NCBI RefSeq assembly: GCF_002575655.3
Contig: NC_053040.3
Coordinates: 361,458,267-361,522,266 of the forward strand
Direction: 5' to 3'
Length of the DNA: 64,000 nt
DNA from: Aegilops tauschii subsp. strangulata
Taxonomy: Eukaryota > Streptophyta > Magnoliopsida > Poales > Poaceae
Shown: in pieces, positions 23,012-35,408 of the stretch
Numbering within the stretch: the stretch's first letter is position 1
Layout of the letters: each line of letters opens with the position of its first letter
Program-made: the position numbers and the translations under genes
The notes under the pieces: model-generated
Seen by the model: only the letters and a program-made list of their open reading frames with translations
What the model was told of the DNA's origin: nothing
Databases searched by the model: none

Positions 23012-23719
23012 TCCCATGTCCCATTGTCGTTTTACCCTGTACGCAAAAACTCAGGCGTGGCCCTTGGAAGCCCCTCATGTAAGCAGGTAGCAGCCTTTAC
23101 TTTCCTATGCGGTATTGAATCTGTGCCCTCGTGGACTCATGAGTCCGGGGGCGAGTTCCCCGTCGTGGGTTACCTTAGTCTGCGCCAGCCTCAAGCTGGG
23201 TCACGAGGCTACGAGTTTCTGAGAATCCTGCGGAGCTTGTCGACCTGTCAGAAGGGGCCCCGCAAGAGGCAAGCGCCAGTTGCAACGTTAGCGCACGCTG
23301 GGCGCGTGTGTGCTTCACGCAGTCCCGCTCGCGAGGGGCTCGTGAGGGGAAGGCGACGGACATGAGTCCTAGACAAAACGAAATCCAGAAAGCAAGAAAC
23401 TGCTCGAACAAGAAGAGGTACCCCCCACGCGTATCGACAAAAACTCGGCTTCAACTTAAATCCAGATCCAGAAAGCAAAGCTACAGAAAGAGAGATCCAA
23501 AGCAAATGTCCGCGTCCGGCACCTAGTCTAGTCTTCTGGTCTTCAAGTCTTCTCACGAGCGCGGAGCTAAGTGCTGCCACTAGGCATGGGAGGGAGCCCG
23601 AGGGCCTGAGGCCGGCACCCCTGAGACTCCGGGGCGTGTACAACCCCAACTCATTATTACGTGAGAGTGTCACGGGCGGCGAGCTTCACAGGCACTGGGC
23701 CTTCTTCACAGGTACCGGC
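23012..23719. other. B post-pol spacer
   Basis: Non-coding. The part at about 23500-23715 is the reverse complement of A 16844-17060. It joins directly to gag sequence near 23715, which defines the pol deletion breakpoint. Confidence 0.6.
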
Positions 23720-24860
23720 CTTGCTTCATATCACCAGACGAGGGCCCCGCCTTGTGCCACCCTCGACCACCTTTGAGCCGACCGGCAACCTGGATGACAC
23801 AAAGGGGGGAAAGGGGACGCCAGCGGTGCCCTCGGCGACCACAGGTCCTCTGCCGGGGGAAGGGTCGTCGAAGCCTCCTCGGCAGAGGGCCTACCTCCGG
23901 GTGTCCCCTGGCTTCGCGCGCCGTGGGGAGGGGCCTGGCTCCCGACCCCTCTCCTGCAGCCCCCAACGCGATCCCCTTGCTGGCAGGGAGGCCACCGAGC
24001 TTGGGCCGCCGGCCGTTGTGGTGATCTGTTCCTCCTGCGACTCATGGTTAGCATAAGCTTGCTCCTGAGGGATTAGGGGTACCCTGTAGTGGTCGTTGCA
24101 CACGCGGTCGTGGTGGTTCCCCAGCGGCTCCTGGAAGGCTTCGACTCCTAGCGCCCCTTCTTCCCAATCTTCTCCAACGAACGAGCCCGGGTTGTCCTCC
24201 GGTGTGTACTCCTGGTCCATCATGCGGGGCACGTAGGCTTCCAGGGCTGTTACCCCGAACACCTCGCCGTAGTGCTCCACACTCCATGTTGCCCGGCCCA
24301 GCGTGGCTTCCTGAGGATAGTAGTGCGGCATCTCACCGGGACCATGGGGGGTGACGCTTGTGCCCGTGCTTGTCGCGGGCGGTATGGGGGCGGCGGGGCC
24401 CCCGGCGCCGCCGGCCGCGCTGGTGTTGACGAAGCCCCCATGCGCGCCCGACGGCGCGTGGTTGCGGTGAGGCCCGCCACGAGGCCCCGTAACGGCCTGA
24501 GAAGGGAGCCGATAGCAGAAAGGCGGCGCTCCTGAGGCCGCCGCGTCCAGCAGCTCGGCAACGTGTTCCAGCAGCGCGTCCCGGCCGCTCTCCATCAGCC
24601 GGCACCGCAGCAGCTCCCTTGCCACGGTGAGTGCTGCCCGCATGTTTGCCTGCTCTCGCCGTGAGTGCGGTGCTGTTGCCGCGACGTGGCTTGCTGCCCT
24701 TGTAGCGGCTCGTACCTGTCATGGAGTGAGGGTGGACGACGCCTGGCCGCACCGCCCGCGCCACCTGTAGCGCGGGGTCGAGGTCTTCATGAGCAGGCGT
24801 CGTCGCCCGGGCCGGCCAGGCTGCCCAGCGATCGGAGTCAGCTCTTGGGTCGCCGGACAT
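23720..24860 (-). pseudogene. B gag, N-terminal part
   Basis: The most likely start is the ATG at 24860, about 50 bases inside the PBS. The frames encode a proline-, alanine- and arginine-rich N-terminus and then a helical segment (ELLRCRLMESGRDALLEHVAELLDAA) typical of gag of this group. A linker ends near 23891. At least one frameshift lies near 24640. The conserved capsid core (SWEELRDLF type in A) is missing because the deletion that removed pol begins in gag. It gives a gag product of unlikely function. Confidence 0.6.
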
Positions 24861-24912
24861 ATTGACCGTGGAGCGTCGGCAAGTCGATTGTCGAGGAAGA
24901 AGCTCTGGCGCA

Positions 24913-24932
24913 CCCCTACTTGGCGCGCCAAA
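24913..24932 (-). promoter_or_regulatory. PBS of element B
   Basis: TTTGGCGCGCCAAGTAGGGG on the minus strand, directly next to the 5' LTR. It is nearly identical to the site in A (3320-3339). Confidence 0.75.
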
Positions 24933-25813
24933 TGTCGGATGTGGGGTTCCGGCAAAACCCTTAAGATTCGAACTCTGGGGTGCGCGTGAAGTCTTTCCCT
25001 CCTACCGATCCACGCCCTAGCTCACTAAGATCTCACGGACGAACTCGAAGAACTCGCAACACAGAAAGACACGAGATTTATACTGGTTCAGGCCACCGTT
25101 GTGGTGCAATACCCTACTCCAGTGTGTGGTGGTGGATTGCCTCTTGGGCTGATGATGAATAGTACAAGGGGAAGAACAGCCTCCTGAGGTTGAGGTGTTC
25201 TTGTGTCGGTGAACTGGTGGATCAGAACTCTCCCTTCTACTGTGGTGGCTAGCTCTACTTATATAGGCCCTGGTCCTCTCCCCAAATATTAAGCGGGAAG
25301 GGAGCCACCAACGGCGGGCGAATTTGAAGGGGGACAGCTAGTACAAGCTATCCTGACAAAAGTGGTCTTCGCCTGCGAAAGGCTCTGGTGGTGACGCCGT
25401 CTTGGGCTCCACGATGACCTCCGTCCTGCCGTCCTTCTGGTCGTGGTCTCGTTGCACCGATATGGCAACCGTTGCCTGATGCCTCGGTACTCCTCGCCTG
25501 TGCTTGCCTCCTTGGCACCAAAGAGGAAACAAGGACGCTGCGTGCGCTGGCGCCCGCCTGGTGTCGATCGTCATGGCTCTCGTCACGAGAGCCTCGTGAG
25601 GTTTGCCCCGCCTTGATATCTCCGCTCCTCGTGAGCCCGCCTAGAGGGGCCGTTCCTGAGGAGGTCTTGCGTTGTTCGCCTCGCGAGGCTTGGCCCCTCG
25701 CGAGGGTCTTGGATGCCATGTTGATGAAGATGGGCCGTACGGCTCGCCGACTTAGCCACGCCGTGGGCCGCAGGCAGGCAAGTCTGGGGACCCCCGTTCC
25801 CAGAACGCCGACA
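24933..25813 (-). repeat. B 5' LTR
   Basis: 881 bp in reverse complement, starting (minus) TGTCGGCGTTCTGGG and ending CCGACA. A TATA box is at 25259-25266 (TATATAAG on the minus strand). Confidence 0.92.
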
Positions 25814-25818
25814 CATTG

Positions 25819-25901
25819 TGTCCCCCGTCTCCTGCAACCGTCGACCTTAGACGCATAGTTCGGGACCCCCTACCCGAGATCCACCGGTTTTGACACCGAC
25901 A
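25819..25901 (+). repeat. C 5' LTR, second part
   Basis: The last 83 bases of the C LTR, ending GGTTTTGACACCGACA. Directly after it TTAGTGCTTTCATTGAGAG is in the PBS position. Confidence 0.9.
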
Positions 25902-25927
25902 TTAGTGCTTTCATTGAGAGTTCCACA

Positions 25928-27835
25928 GTGCCGTCGATGAAAGGTTCGATGGCTCCTTCAATCATCGATAGTGACGCCGTCCAAGGAGAAACCTTCCTCC
26001 CCGGACAGATCTTCGTCTTCGGCGGCTTCGTACTGCGGGCCAACTCGCTAGGCCATCTGGAGCAGATCGATAGCTACGCCCCTGGCCATCAGGTCAGATT
26101 CGGAAGCTTGAACTACGTCGCGGACGTCCGTGGAGACTTGGTCTTTGACGGATTCGAGACCGCGACGATCACCCCCTTCGCTCCGATGAACACGACTTAA
26201 ATCTGTCATCGGATCACATCCAGGAGATGGTTCCTGTTGCGGCAATGGCCTTAGAGCCGGAGCAGATCGTGCCATCTGAGGCCACAGAGTGTGCGGCGTT
26301 GGAGCCGCACACATATTCGACACCCTGCAATATTTGCGTCAACGGAACTCCGGACTCGTCTCCGACTATAAGTTCCGGACCATGTACGCCTGCGGACACC
26401 GAGCTGGATCGGTTATCGACTTTCGAATTCAGCGCCGCAGACATCTTCCAGCACTCACCTTTGGGTGATGTGCTAAACTCTTTAAAGAATTTGTCCTTGG
26501 AGAAGGACTCACAGCCGAACTATGTTCGGTTCGAGCTAGAGGCGGATGATGGGGAATTTTGCTTCCCACCCGCCACCCATTTCATAGCCACTGTCGATGA
26601 GTTAACCGACGTGCTTGATTGTGGCTCCGAAGACATCGACGGTATGGATGACGATGACGCTGGATGGCCACCTCTTTGTATGATGTGTACATGGTTGACA
26701 CACCTAAAAAAGCTAGCGACAATGATAAGGAAGATCCAGTCGCGAATAAGCCTTCTGAGACACGGTCCAAGCGCCGGCGCCCTAAACGCCGTTCTAATCC
26801 ACGTCACTCAAAAGATGGCAACACTAGCACCGGAGAAAATAGTACTCCGGGCGACGCCGATAACAATGAAGACCCTGTTGGAGCTGCATCCGAACAGGAG
26901 GAACAAGACAACGGGCAAGTTAACCCTGATAAACAGGCCATGCCCAATGACCCGGATGACGATAGTTATCGTCCAGTCTCCGAGGACGGGGAGAGCCTCG
27001 GCAGTAAGGATTTCATCGTGCCAAAGGCACCCCTCGAGCAGAGCGCTTCAAGCGCCAGCTAATAGCTACTACAAGAAGCCTGAAGAAAAAGCAGCAGCAG
27101 CTCCAAGCCGATCAAGACCTACTCATTGACAGATGGACCGCTGTCCTGGCAGCCGAAGAATACGGCCTCAAGCGCCCAACCAAGAGTTACCCAAAGCGCA
27201 GACTGCTACCTCAGTTCGATGAGGAGGCACCAGATCCCATACCTCCCTCGCGTAATGTGGAATGACCACCACGTGGTCGGGATAGTGCGGCGGACCGACC
27301 ACCCCGCGGTCGGGATAAAATGGCAACTCAGGCCGAACAACAGCCCGGCCCACCGCCTCGCAAAAACAGGGACAGTATAGCTCGGGACCATACATACGAC
27401 CTTCGGCAGGACCTGGACAGTAGAGCAGGACACACCAGATCAATCTACGGATCACGAGGACGCTCCCCGACTCGGGATGACAGCTACTTATTCGGACGTG
27501 ACAAACCTAGTCACACCCGGACCGATAACCGCAGACGGACTTCATCGGAGGTGCGCTGTGACGCGGCCCGATATAGAGGCGTCGCACACCCTCTTTGCTT
27601 TACAGATGAAGTACTGGATCACGAATTCCCCGAGGGGTTCAAGCCCGTCAATATTGAATCATATGAGGGAACAACCGATCCCGCAGTGTGGATCGAAGAT
27701 TTTTATTCTCCACATCCATATGGCCCGAGGAGACGACCTCCACGCCATCAAGTACCTCCCACTAAAATTAAAAGGGCCAGCTATACATTGGCTAAACAGC
27801 CTGCCTGAAAATTCTATCGGCAGCTGGGAGGTCTA
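25928..27835 (+). pseudogene. C gag remnant
   Basis: The likely start is ATG 25928. Segments in three frames encode the Fatima-like gag: FLPGQIFVFGGFVLRA, a long acidic middle, a basic stretch (ETRSKRRRPKRRS) and a second charged linker. The N-terminal capsid core follows (HPLCFTDEVLDHEFPEGF, SYEGTTDPAVWIEDF, LHAIKYLPLKLKGPAIHWL). Breaks lie near 26198, 26660, 27060 and 27700. After GSWE the sequence jumps to the protease region, so the C-terminal capsid core and the zinc knuckle are deleted. The product could not form a normal capsid. Confidence 0.75.
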
Positions 27836-27879
27836 CGTGGCAGAGCCACTCAGGGACGTCTACGCGGCAGAGCCAGTCG

Positions 27880-28520
27880 CCCCAAAATTCAATCCGTGGT
27901 CATCATTTCCGATCACCTTTGATCGACGAGACCACCCAACTAGTATCCGTCATGGCGGATCGGCCGCACTGGTCCTTGACCCAATCATCGATGGATTTCA
28001 CCTAATACGAGTTCTAATGGACGGTGGTAGCAGCCTCAACCTGCTCTATCAGGATACAATGCGGAAGATGGGCATTAACCCCTCACGAATCAAACCCACA
28101 AGGACTACCTTTAAAGGAGTCATACCAGGCGTAGAGGCCCGTTGTACGGGCTCAGTCACGCTGGAGGTGGTCTTCGGTTCTCCGGACAACTTCTGAAGCG
28201 AGGAGTTAATCTTCGATATCGTCCCCTTCCGCAGCGGCTATCACACACTGCTCGGACGAACCGCGTTTGCTAGATTCAATGCAGTGCCACACTACGCTTA
28301 TCTCAAGCTTAAGATGCCCGGTCCATGCGGTGTCATAACAGTTCATGGCAACACGGAACGCTCCCTCCGTACTGAGGAGCACGCAGCCGCCCTAGCAGCA
28401 GAGGTACAGAACAGCCATCTCAAGCAGGACTATAATCCGGCTGCCGAGCCCCCGGACATCGTTAAGAAGGTTCGGACTACACTGCAACAGGACAGCTCGG
28501 CTCGTAAAGAGCTTGATTAG
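27880..28520 (+). pseudogene. C protease
   Basis: A retropepsin with active site LMDGGSSLNLL near 28012-28044, followed by VTLEVVFGSPDNF. A TGA at 28194-28196 sits where relatives have arginine, consistent with CGA to TGA. The same frame continues with YHTLLGRTAFARF and LKLKMPGPCGVITVHG to a stop at 28518-28520. Downstream there is no RT: the sequence passes directly into the post-pol spacer. Protease would normally process gag-pol. Confidence 0.8.
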
Positions 28521-29670
28521 CAATTCGGCCTCCGTCCCACGCGTACATAATTACGCGCCCAAACAATATGGACAGAGGCATAGCTAGCTCGCGATCCACA
28601 GTGCGGCCCGACCGACCCCAGGATTCGCGTACCTTTTCTTTTCCATTTTAGGTCAATTCTCTCTTTTCGAGATTTCTTCTGACAAACCGTCTGTCGGACA
28701 CACCAAGGAGGCAAGGAGCTTTGGCGCACAAGGGAACCCCCAGGTGGCCTCCGTTAACAATTGCTATACCTGTTTTACATACCTGCACGTAGCTCGCACT
28801 TGGTCTTGGCATGTTAAATAGCCTTTTTTGCTCATCATATTGCACGTACAAATACATCTCGACGTATTAATCACACCATAAAAATAAAGGGCAGCGTCAG
28901 TTTTTAATTAATCTTCCCCTTTCTTCCTCTGTATTTATTACTTGTTGCACACGTACACTCTGGTACGTATTACCGCGCCAGGTGCTTCATCACGCCCCGA
29001 ATTACGGCAACAAAAGTCCAAACACTTTTACAGTACAGTTCGGCACCCCGAACTTATAACATTATATGCATCGGCTCCGAATCATGTCTTTGGTCAATAG
29101 TTGGGTTGCCCGGCTCCTGTGCTTACTACCTTAGTTCCACTATATCGGCTAGGGTAGTAAAGGGAGAACTTCTGCGATTGTGTCCCGGTTCTTCCGGACG
29201 AGCACCTCAGTAGAGAAAGCCGAAAACTGACTGTCATGATGCGGCGAGAGCTGGTCAGCTGTTCGAGAGGTCTCAAATCCTTAGAGATTTTATCCGCTTT
29301 ACACGAGGAATCGGTGTTTCTCCGATTAGGCGTGTATAGCGCCCCTAGTTCGGCCTTCCGAACACGAGGGGCTTCGCCGAAATTTTCATTGTCAAACTCC
29401 TATGGCTAAGTGAGGGTGATAAAGGTCGTATAGTCTGATTGCCTTGTTCGTTGCGCTAAACACCTCTTTTATGGACCAAAATGTGGAGTAAAGAGTGTTT
29501 AGATTTATCCTGAACACCCCCGTACTACTTACGTGGGGGCAGAAGCCGACGACTGGTCAACCCTCAGATTTCATAAACGGCCGCACATGAGGTAAAATTT
29601 TAAAAATCAAAAGCATTATATTACATAACATCATTTTTTCATCCTACAGGACAAGATAATATGGATGTTT
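28521..29670. other. C post-pol spacer
   Basis: About 1.15 kb, AT-richer than its neighbours and non-coding. The segment near 29090-29320 (GCCCGGCTCCTGTGCTTAC...) has a related copy in E1 near 50280-50400, so it is part of the shared element backbone. Confidence 0.6.
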
Positions 29671-32600
29671 TCATGGGAAAATAACATCCTTCGCACATTG
29701 CTCCGCCACCAGGCGGGACCCCTCCAGGACACTATCAAAATATAGCTCGGGTCGACGATGCTCCTTGCCCTCAGGCGGCCCCTCGGTCACCAGCTTCTTG
29801 GCATCTAGCTTCGCCCAATGCGTCTTGACGCGGGCAAATGCCATCCGTGCACCTTCAATGCAGACCGATCGCTTCACGGCTTCGAGCCGTGGGCAGGCGC
29901 TCACGAGCTGCTTCACAAGTCCGAAGTAGCTGCTGGGTATAGGCTCGGCAGGCCACAGCCGGACTATCAGGTCCTTCATGGCTAGTTCGGCCGACCTGTG
30001 CAGCTCGACCAGCTGTTTCAGCTGGTCGCTAAAGGGCACCGGATGTTCTGGTCCAAAATATTGAGACCAGGATAGCTTCTCCGTAGACATCCCCTCTTCG
30101 GCTCGATAAAACTCAGCAGCATCTGATATGCTACGCGGCAGATTCGTAAACGCCCCTGGAAAACCCGAATTCGGGTCAGTACAAGGTAGGTTTCCTTCGC
30201 CTACTGGCTTTGCATAGCAAAAGACTTACCCGCCGTAATCTCCTTGGCCGCCTGAATTTCTTGGAGGGCGCTCCGGGCTTCGGCTCGGGCATCCTGTGCA
30301 CTCTGACGGGCCTTCGCAAGCTCGGACTCTTGCGTCTTAAAATCGCGCTCCAAGGACTCGAGCTTCTCGACGGCGTCCTGGAGCTCTTGCCGGGCCTTGC
30401 TAACCAGGGCCTCGTGCTTCTCGCGCGCGGCGCGTTCCTTGGCCACTTTGTCCTCGGCCTCGGCTAATGCCTTCTTGAGGGCCGCCACCTCGGTCGTGGC
30501 CCCTAATATAGTTCATGACACTTTAGTCAGCTTGAACAATTTATTCTTCAATATATACGCATGTTACTGCATACCTTGGCTATCCTCCAGCTGCTTCTTC
30601 ACGAGGCCGAGCTCTTCCTCGGCCCGCTCCAGTTTCTGCTTTAGTCTGTAGACCTCCGCAGTTTGAGCGGTAGCAGCCCGCAATCAGGCCTGCTTATTCA
30701 CATAGACACCTTATGTTAGACTCCTGCGAAAATTATTTTTGATCCTCTGTTCGGCTTTTCCTTTCCGGACACCGAACAGAGCATCAAGGGCTACTGTCTA
30801 CTCTGTGATATTCTTACATTACTCACCTCAAAGCCTGCTAGAAGGCTAGTGCAAGCCTCGGTCAGTCCGTTTTTGGTGGACTGAACCCTTTCAATCACCG
30901 TACCCATATGGGAAAGGTGCTCATCCACAATGGAGGCGCCTTGCAGCGCTTCCAGTAGACGATCCGGCGCCTCCGGTTGGACAGAGGTCACCGGTAGCTC
31001 ACCCCCTCCTTTTGGGAAGGACCACTTCCCGGACTCCGGAGCCGCATATGTCTTCGGAATAGAATCCGGCTGAGGGTCGAGTAGAACTCGGCCCACACAG
31101 TCTGTCTCCGTAGGGGCTTTTCCCCCCGTATATCCGGCGGCCCGGGAGTCATTCTGGGGCGCCACCCTGACGATCTCCGGAGCTCCCCCCGGCCCGAGGA
31201 GGTCCTTTGGGACGCCTCCTCGCCATCACCCTTGGCCGAAGGGGAGTAGGCCAGTGGAGGTGACATGCTGGCCCGCTCCTTAGGGTCCAGCGAACCTTCT
31301 GATGAAGATCACGGAGAACTGTCCCGAGCCGGACTATAACAACACGATTCAAACATATCAATATGTTAAAGCGGAAAGGACGAACGTTCGGGCGTGAATA
31401 AAGATTTTTGATACTTACGATGCGGCCCGAGGCTTGGCCCGGGAAGGCCGCTCCGGACTGCTGTCGACATCCCACGCGGAGTTATCCGCGGAGAAGCCTT
31501 TCCCCCTCTTGGGTGCCTTCGCCTCCAGATGTGTGGAGGCCGTTCTCTTCTTCCTCCCCACCTCGGGTGGGGAGTCATCTTCCTCTTCCTCCTCCTCGTC
31601 ATCGTCCTTGGCGGACGAAGAGCGATTTTTGCCTTCGGACATCACGTCTGGAGCGCCTTTTCGACGAGGGCCCCTCCGGACCCCTTTGGACGCTTTCTTG
31701 GCCGTCTTCTCCGGCACCTCATAAGGTGCTGGAAACAACATTTTCGTCAGTAATTGAAATTCGGGGTCTTCGGGTAGCGGAGCTGGACAGTTAATCCCCC
31801 CTGCTACCTCGATCCAGGCCTGAAAACATGGATAGGAAGGCTTAGGCTATTTCCTCAAAATATGCTAGTAAAGGGTATGCCTTGAAAACATGAAACAACT
31901 TACTGAATTAGCCTAACGCTTTAAGCTGAGCCCGCAATCCTCGGTCGTGGGCGGTGGTGTCTCGCCGGCCTTGAAGAGCACTTTCCAGATGTCTTCGTGC
32001 GTTGTGCCGAAGAGCTCTAGTAGCGTCTGGTGCTTGGCCGGATCGTACTCCCACAGATAGCAGTCCGGCGTTGGCACGGAAGAACCCGACGAATGAGCAT
32101 GACCTGGATCACGTTGACGAGCTTGATTTTCCTGTCTATCATGTTTTGGACGCACGTCTGGAGCCCAGTCAGCTTGTCCGAGGGACCCCAGGTTAGACCC
32201 TTCTCTTGCCAGGAGGTGAGCCGCATCGGGGTTCCAGGTCGGAATTCGGGGGCCGCTACCCAGTCAGCGTCACGCGGCTTGGTGATGTAGAACCATCCCG
32301 ATTGCCACCCCTTTACCGTCTCCGCGAAGGAGCCTTCGAGCCAGGTAACATTGGGCATCTTGCCCACCATGGCGCCTCCGCACTCTGCTTGTTGACCGCT
32401 CACCACCTTCGGCTTCACATTGAAGATTTCAGCCATAGGCCGAAATGAGGTGGGATGCGGAGAAAGGCCTCGCACACGACAATGAATGCCGTGATGTTGA
32501 GAATGAAGTTAGGGGCTAGGTCATGGAAGTCCAGCCCATAGTAAAACATCAGTCTGCGGACGAACGGGTGGAGAGGGAATCCCAGTCCGCGGACAAAATG

Positions 32601-32771
32601 TGTGAGAAACACAACCCTCTCATGGGGCTCTGGAGTGGGGACGATTTGCCCTTTTACCGGGAGTCGATGAGCAATCTCCTTGGCCAAATATTCGGCCTCC
32701 CGGAGCTCCGTGATGTCCTTCTTCTTAACGGAGGAGGCCATCCGCTTGCCTCCAGCTCCGGATCCGGACAT
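29671..32771 (-). pseudogene. C antisense gene, six predicted exons
   Basis: The start ATG is at 32771 (MSGSGAGGKRMASS). Exons by comparison with D are 32771-31904, 31819-31419, 31333-30827, 30689-30575, 30502-30230 and 30155-29671. All five introns are GT-AG (84, 85, 137, 72 and 74 bp). Exon 1 has the Transposase_28-like domain (VVFLTHFVRGLGFPLHPF, YYGLDFHDLAPN, CEAFLRI). Exon 2 is basic, then acidic. Exons 4 and 5 form a coiled coil (RLKQKLERAEEELG; ERDFKTQESELAKARQSA). Exon 6 is helical (FSDQLKQLVELH, AMKDLIVRLWP) and ends at a natural stop. Lesions are two frameshifts in exon 1, TGA at 31309-31311 and a frameshift in exon 3, and a TGA at the start of exon 4. The function is unknown. Confidence 0.72.
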
Positions 32772-32882
32772 GTTTGGAGTGCTTTCTCGAACGAGGACAA
32801 GCTAAAGCTTGGGCGCTGGAGCTCAAGGACGGAAGGATTGAAGGAGAGAAAGCGTGTGGGTGAAGGCAGGGAATCCTTATCC

Positions 32883-32892
32883 CCTTATAAAG
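32883..32892 (-). promoter_or_regulatory. TATA box of the C antisense gene
   Basis: CCTTTATAAGGGGATAAG on the minus strand, about 115 bases upstream of the ATG. D has CCTTTATAAGGAGATAAG at the same distance from its ATG. Confidence 0.65.
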
Positions 32893-32964
32893 GCCACGAA
32901 TATCAAGCGCCTCCCTACTCTCCCTAAAAACTCGCCTATTCCCAAGGGTTGTATAAACGGCACA

Positions 32965-32969
32965 GTTGG
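32965..32969. repeat. Target-site duplication GTTGG of E (left copy)
   Basis: GTTGG at 32965-32969 is repeated at 45153-45157. The joined flank matches the corresponding unbroken region of D (about 57970-58050). Confidence 0.93.
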
Positions 32970-33629
32970 TGTCAGAACCCCGATTCTAAGTCACACCGAT
33001 CTAGCCTGTAACACCTCATATCACTTTGCGGCCTCACGCACGGTATTCCCACGGGTGTCGCCTTACCATGGCCCGGGACCGTTTGCGCCTTTTGGCTCAC
33101 GTATAGGATAGTCTCGCTAGCATCCATATGACAGAGAACCCGGGCCGACATGGCTAGTCGTGAACCCAAAGTGGCACTAACTTATGGGGACAGGCATACG
33201 TGAATCAACATCGAGCATGTCGGTCAGCAGCGTGCGAATCCGGGCTGTAGCACTGGGCTAACAGGACTCCGGTGACCCGGGCTGTAGCAGGCTAGGCAGG
33301 ACTCCGGATGTCACCGCGTGACATTTCCCCGAAGGGGCAGACACAGGAACGAAGTGAATCACATGCCGGCCAGTCAGGTGTCCGGAGCAGTAGTGCTGGG
33401 CTAGCAGGACTCCGGTGAACCGGGCTGTAGCGGACTACTATGGCTCATGGAAGCACAAGACTACATTTCCCCATAAGAGAGGCTACCAAGGATAAACAAC
33501 TAGGTTGTCGGATCCCACACATACCAAGCATTTCAATCATACACGCAATATGCTTGATATGTGTAAATACAACATGGCATCACAACATAACTCTACGACT
33601 CAAGTATTTATTCATTAGGCTTCGAGGAG

Positions 33630-33634
33630 CGAGA
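33630..33634. repeat. Target-site duplication CGAGA of the Angela-like element (left copy)
   Basis: CGAGA at 33630-33634 is repeated at 42234-42238. Confidence 0.95.
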
Positions 33635-35375
33635 TGTTGGTTAAATGTAGTAATTTCAAAAAAAAATTCCTACGCACACGCAAGATCATGGTGATGCATA
33701 GCAACGAGAGGGGAGAGTGTTGTCCACGTACCCTCGTAGACCGACAGCGGAAGCGTTATCACAACGCGGTTGATGTAGTCGAACGTCTTCACGATCCGAC
33801 CGATCAAGTACCGAACGTACGGCACCTCCGAAGTTCTACACACGTTCAGCTCGATGACGTCCCTCGAACTCCGATCCAGCCGAGTGTTGAGGGAGAGTTT
33901 CGTCAGCACGACGGCGTGGTGACGATGATGATGTTCCACCGACGCAGGGCTTCGCCTAAGCTTCGCGACGGTATTATCGAGGTGTAATCTGGTGGAGGGG
34001 GGCACCGCACACGGCTAAAATATCGTATATCAAGTGTGTTCTTAGGTGCCCCCCTGCCCCCGTATATAAAGGAGCAAGGGGAGGCCGGCTGCCTATGGGG
34101 CGCGCCAAGGAGAGGGGGGGAGTCCTCCTCCTAGTAGGAGTAGGACTCCCCTTTCCTAGTCCTACTAGGAAAAGAAGGGGGGAAGGAAAGAGAGGGAGAG
34201 GGAGAGGGAAAGGGGGCTGCGCCCCCCTCTCCTAGTCCAACTAGGACTCCTCTGGGAGGGGGCGCACCACCTCATGGCTGCTGCCCTCTTTCTCCCCTCA
34301 AGGCCCACTAAGGCCCAATACTTCCCCGGGGGGTTCCGGTAACCCTCCGGCACTCCGGTTTAATCCGAAACTTCTCCGGAACACTTCCGGTGTCCGAATA
34401 TAGTCGTCCAATATATCAATCTTTACGTCTCGACCATTTCGAGACTCCTCGTCATGTCCGTGATCACATCCGGGACTCCGAACAACCTTCGGTACATCAA
34501 ATCACATAAACTCATAATATAACTGTCATCGTAACTTTAAGCGTGCGGACCCTTTGGGTTCGAGAACAATGTAGACATGACCGAGACACCTCTCCGGTCA
34601 ATAACCAATAGCGGGACCTGGATGCCCATATTGGCTCCCACATATTCTACGAAGATCTTTATCGGTCAGACCGCATAACAACATACGTTGTTCCCTTTGT
34701 CATCGGTATGTTACTTGCCCGAGATTCGATCGTCGGTATCTCGATACCTAGTTCAATCTCGTTACCGGCAAGTCTCTTTACTCGTTCCGTAATACATCAT
34801 CCCGCAACTAACTTATTAGTCACAATGCTTGCAAGGCTTATAGTGATGTGCATTACCGAGTGGGCCCAGAGATACCTCTCCGACAATCGGAGTGACAAAT
34901 TCTATTCTCGAAATATGCCAACCCAACAAGTACCTTTGGAGACACCTGTAGAGCACCTTTATAATCACCCAGTTACGTTGTGACGTTTGGTAGCACACAA
35001 AGTGTTCCTCCGGTAAACGGGAGTTGCATAATCTCATAGTCTTAGGAACATGTATAAGTCATGAAGAAAGCAATAGCAACATACTAAACGATCGGGTGCT
35101 AAGCTAACGTAATGGGTCATGTCAATCACGTCATTCTCCTAATGAGGTGATCCCGTTAATCAAATAACAACTCATGTCTATGGCTAGGAAACATAACCAT
35201 CTTTGATTAACGAGCTAGTCAAGTAGAGGCATACTAGTGACACTTTGTTTGTCTATGTATTCACACATGTATTATGTTTCCGGTTAATACAATTCTAGCA
35301 TGAATAATAAACATTTATCATGATACAAGGAAATATATAATACTTTATTATTGCCTCTAGGGCATATTTCCTTCA
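33635..35375 (-). repeat. Angela-like 3' LTR
   Basis: 1741 bp. It contains a pair of inverted CCTAGTAGGAGTAGGACT-type segments near 34125-34250 that could form a hairpin, and a TATA-like block (TATATAAAGG, seen on the plus strand) near 34065. Confidence 0.95.
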
Positions 35376-35390
35376 GTCTCCCACTTGCAC
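35376..35390 (-). promoter_or_regulatory. Polypurine tract of the Angela-like element
   Basis: GTGCAAGTGGGAGAC on the minus strand directly next to the 3' LTR. Confidence 0.8.
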
Positions 35391-35408
35391 TAGAGTCAAT
35401 ACTCTAGA

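Larger units (their letters stand above)
18670..25813 (-). mobile_element. B: gypsy element of the A family, lacking pol, inserted in the C 5' LTR
   Basis: LTRs at 18670-19519 (850 bp, the 3' LTR) and 24933-25813 (881 bp, the 5' LTR) are reverse complements of the A LTRs with clear but imperfect similarity. The internal region is 5.4 kb: a gag N-terminal part (minus), a direct jump to the post-pol spacer, then a large gene on the plus strand, which is antisense for B. RT, RNase H and integrase are absent. PBS and PPT are recognisable. It is a non-autonomous derivative. Confidence 0.9.

Noticed and set aside
22842..23078. Arginine- and histidine-rich minus-strand frame
   Set aside because: It is a shadow of the acidic C-terminal end of the B antisense gene on the other strand.
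33643..33667. A-run as a LINE or SINE poly(A) tail
   Set aside because: The run is part of the Angela-type LTR end and is present at the same place in both LTRs.
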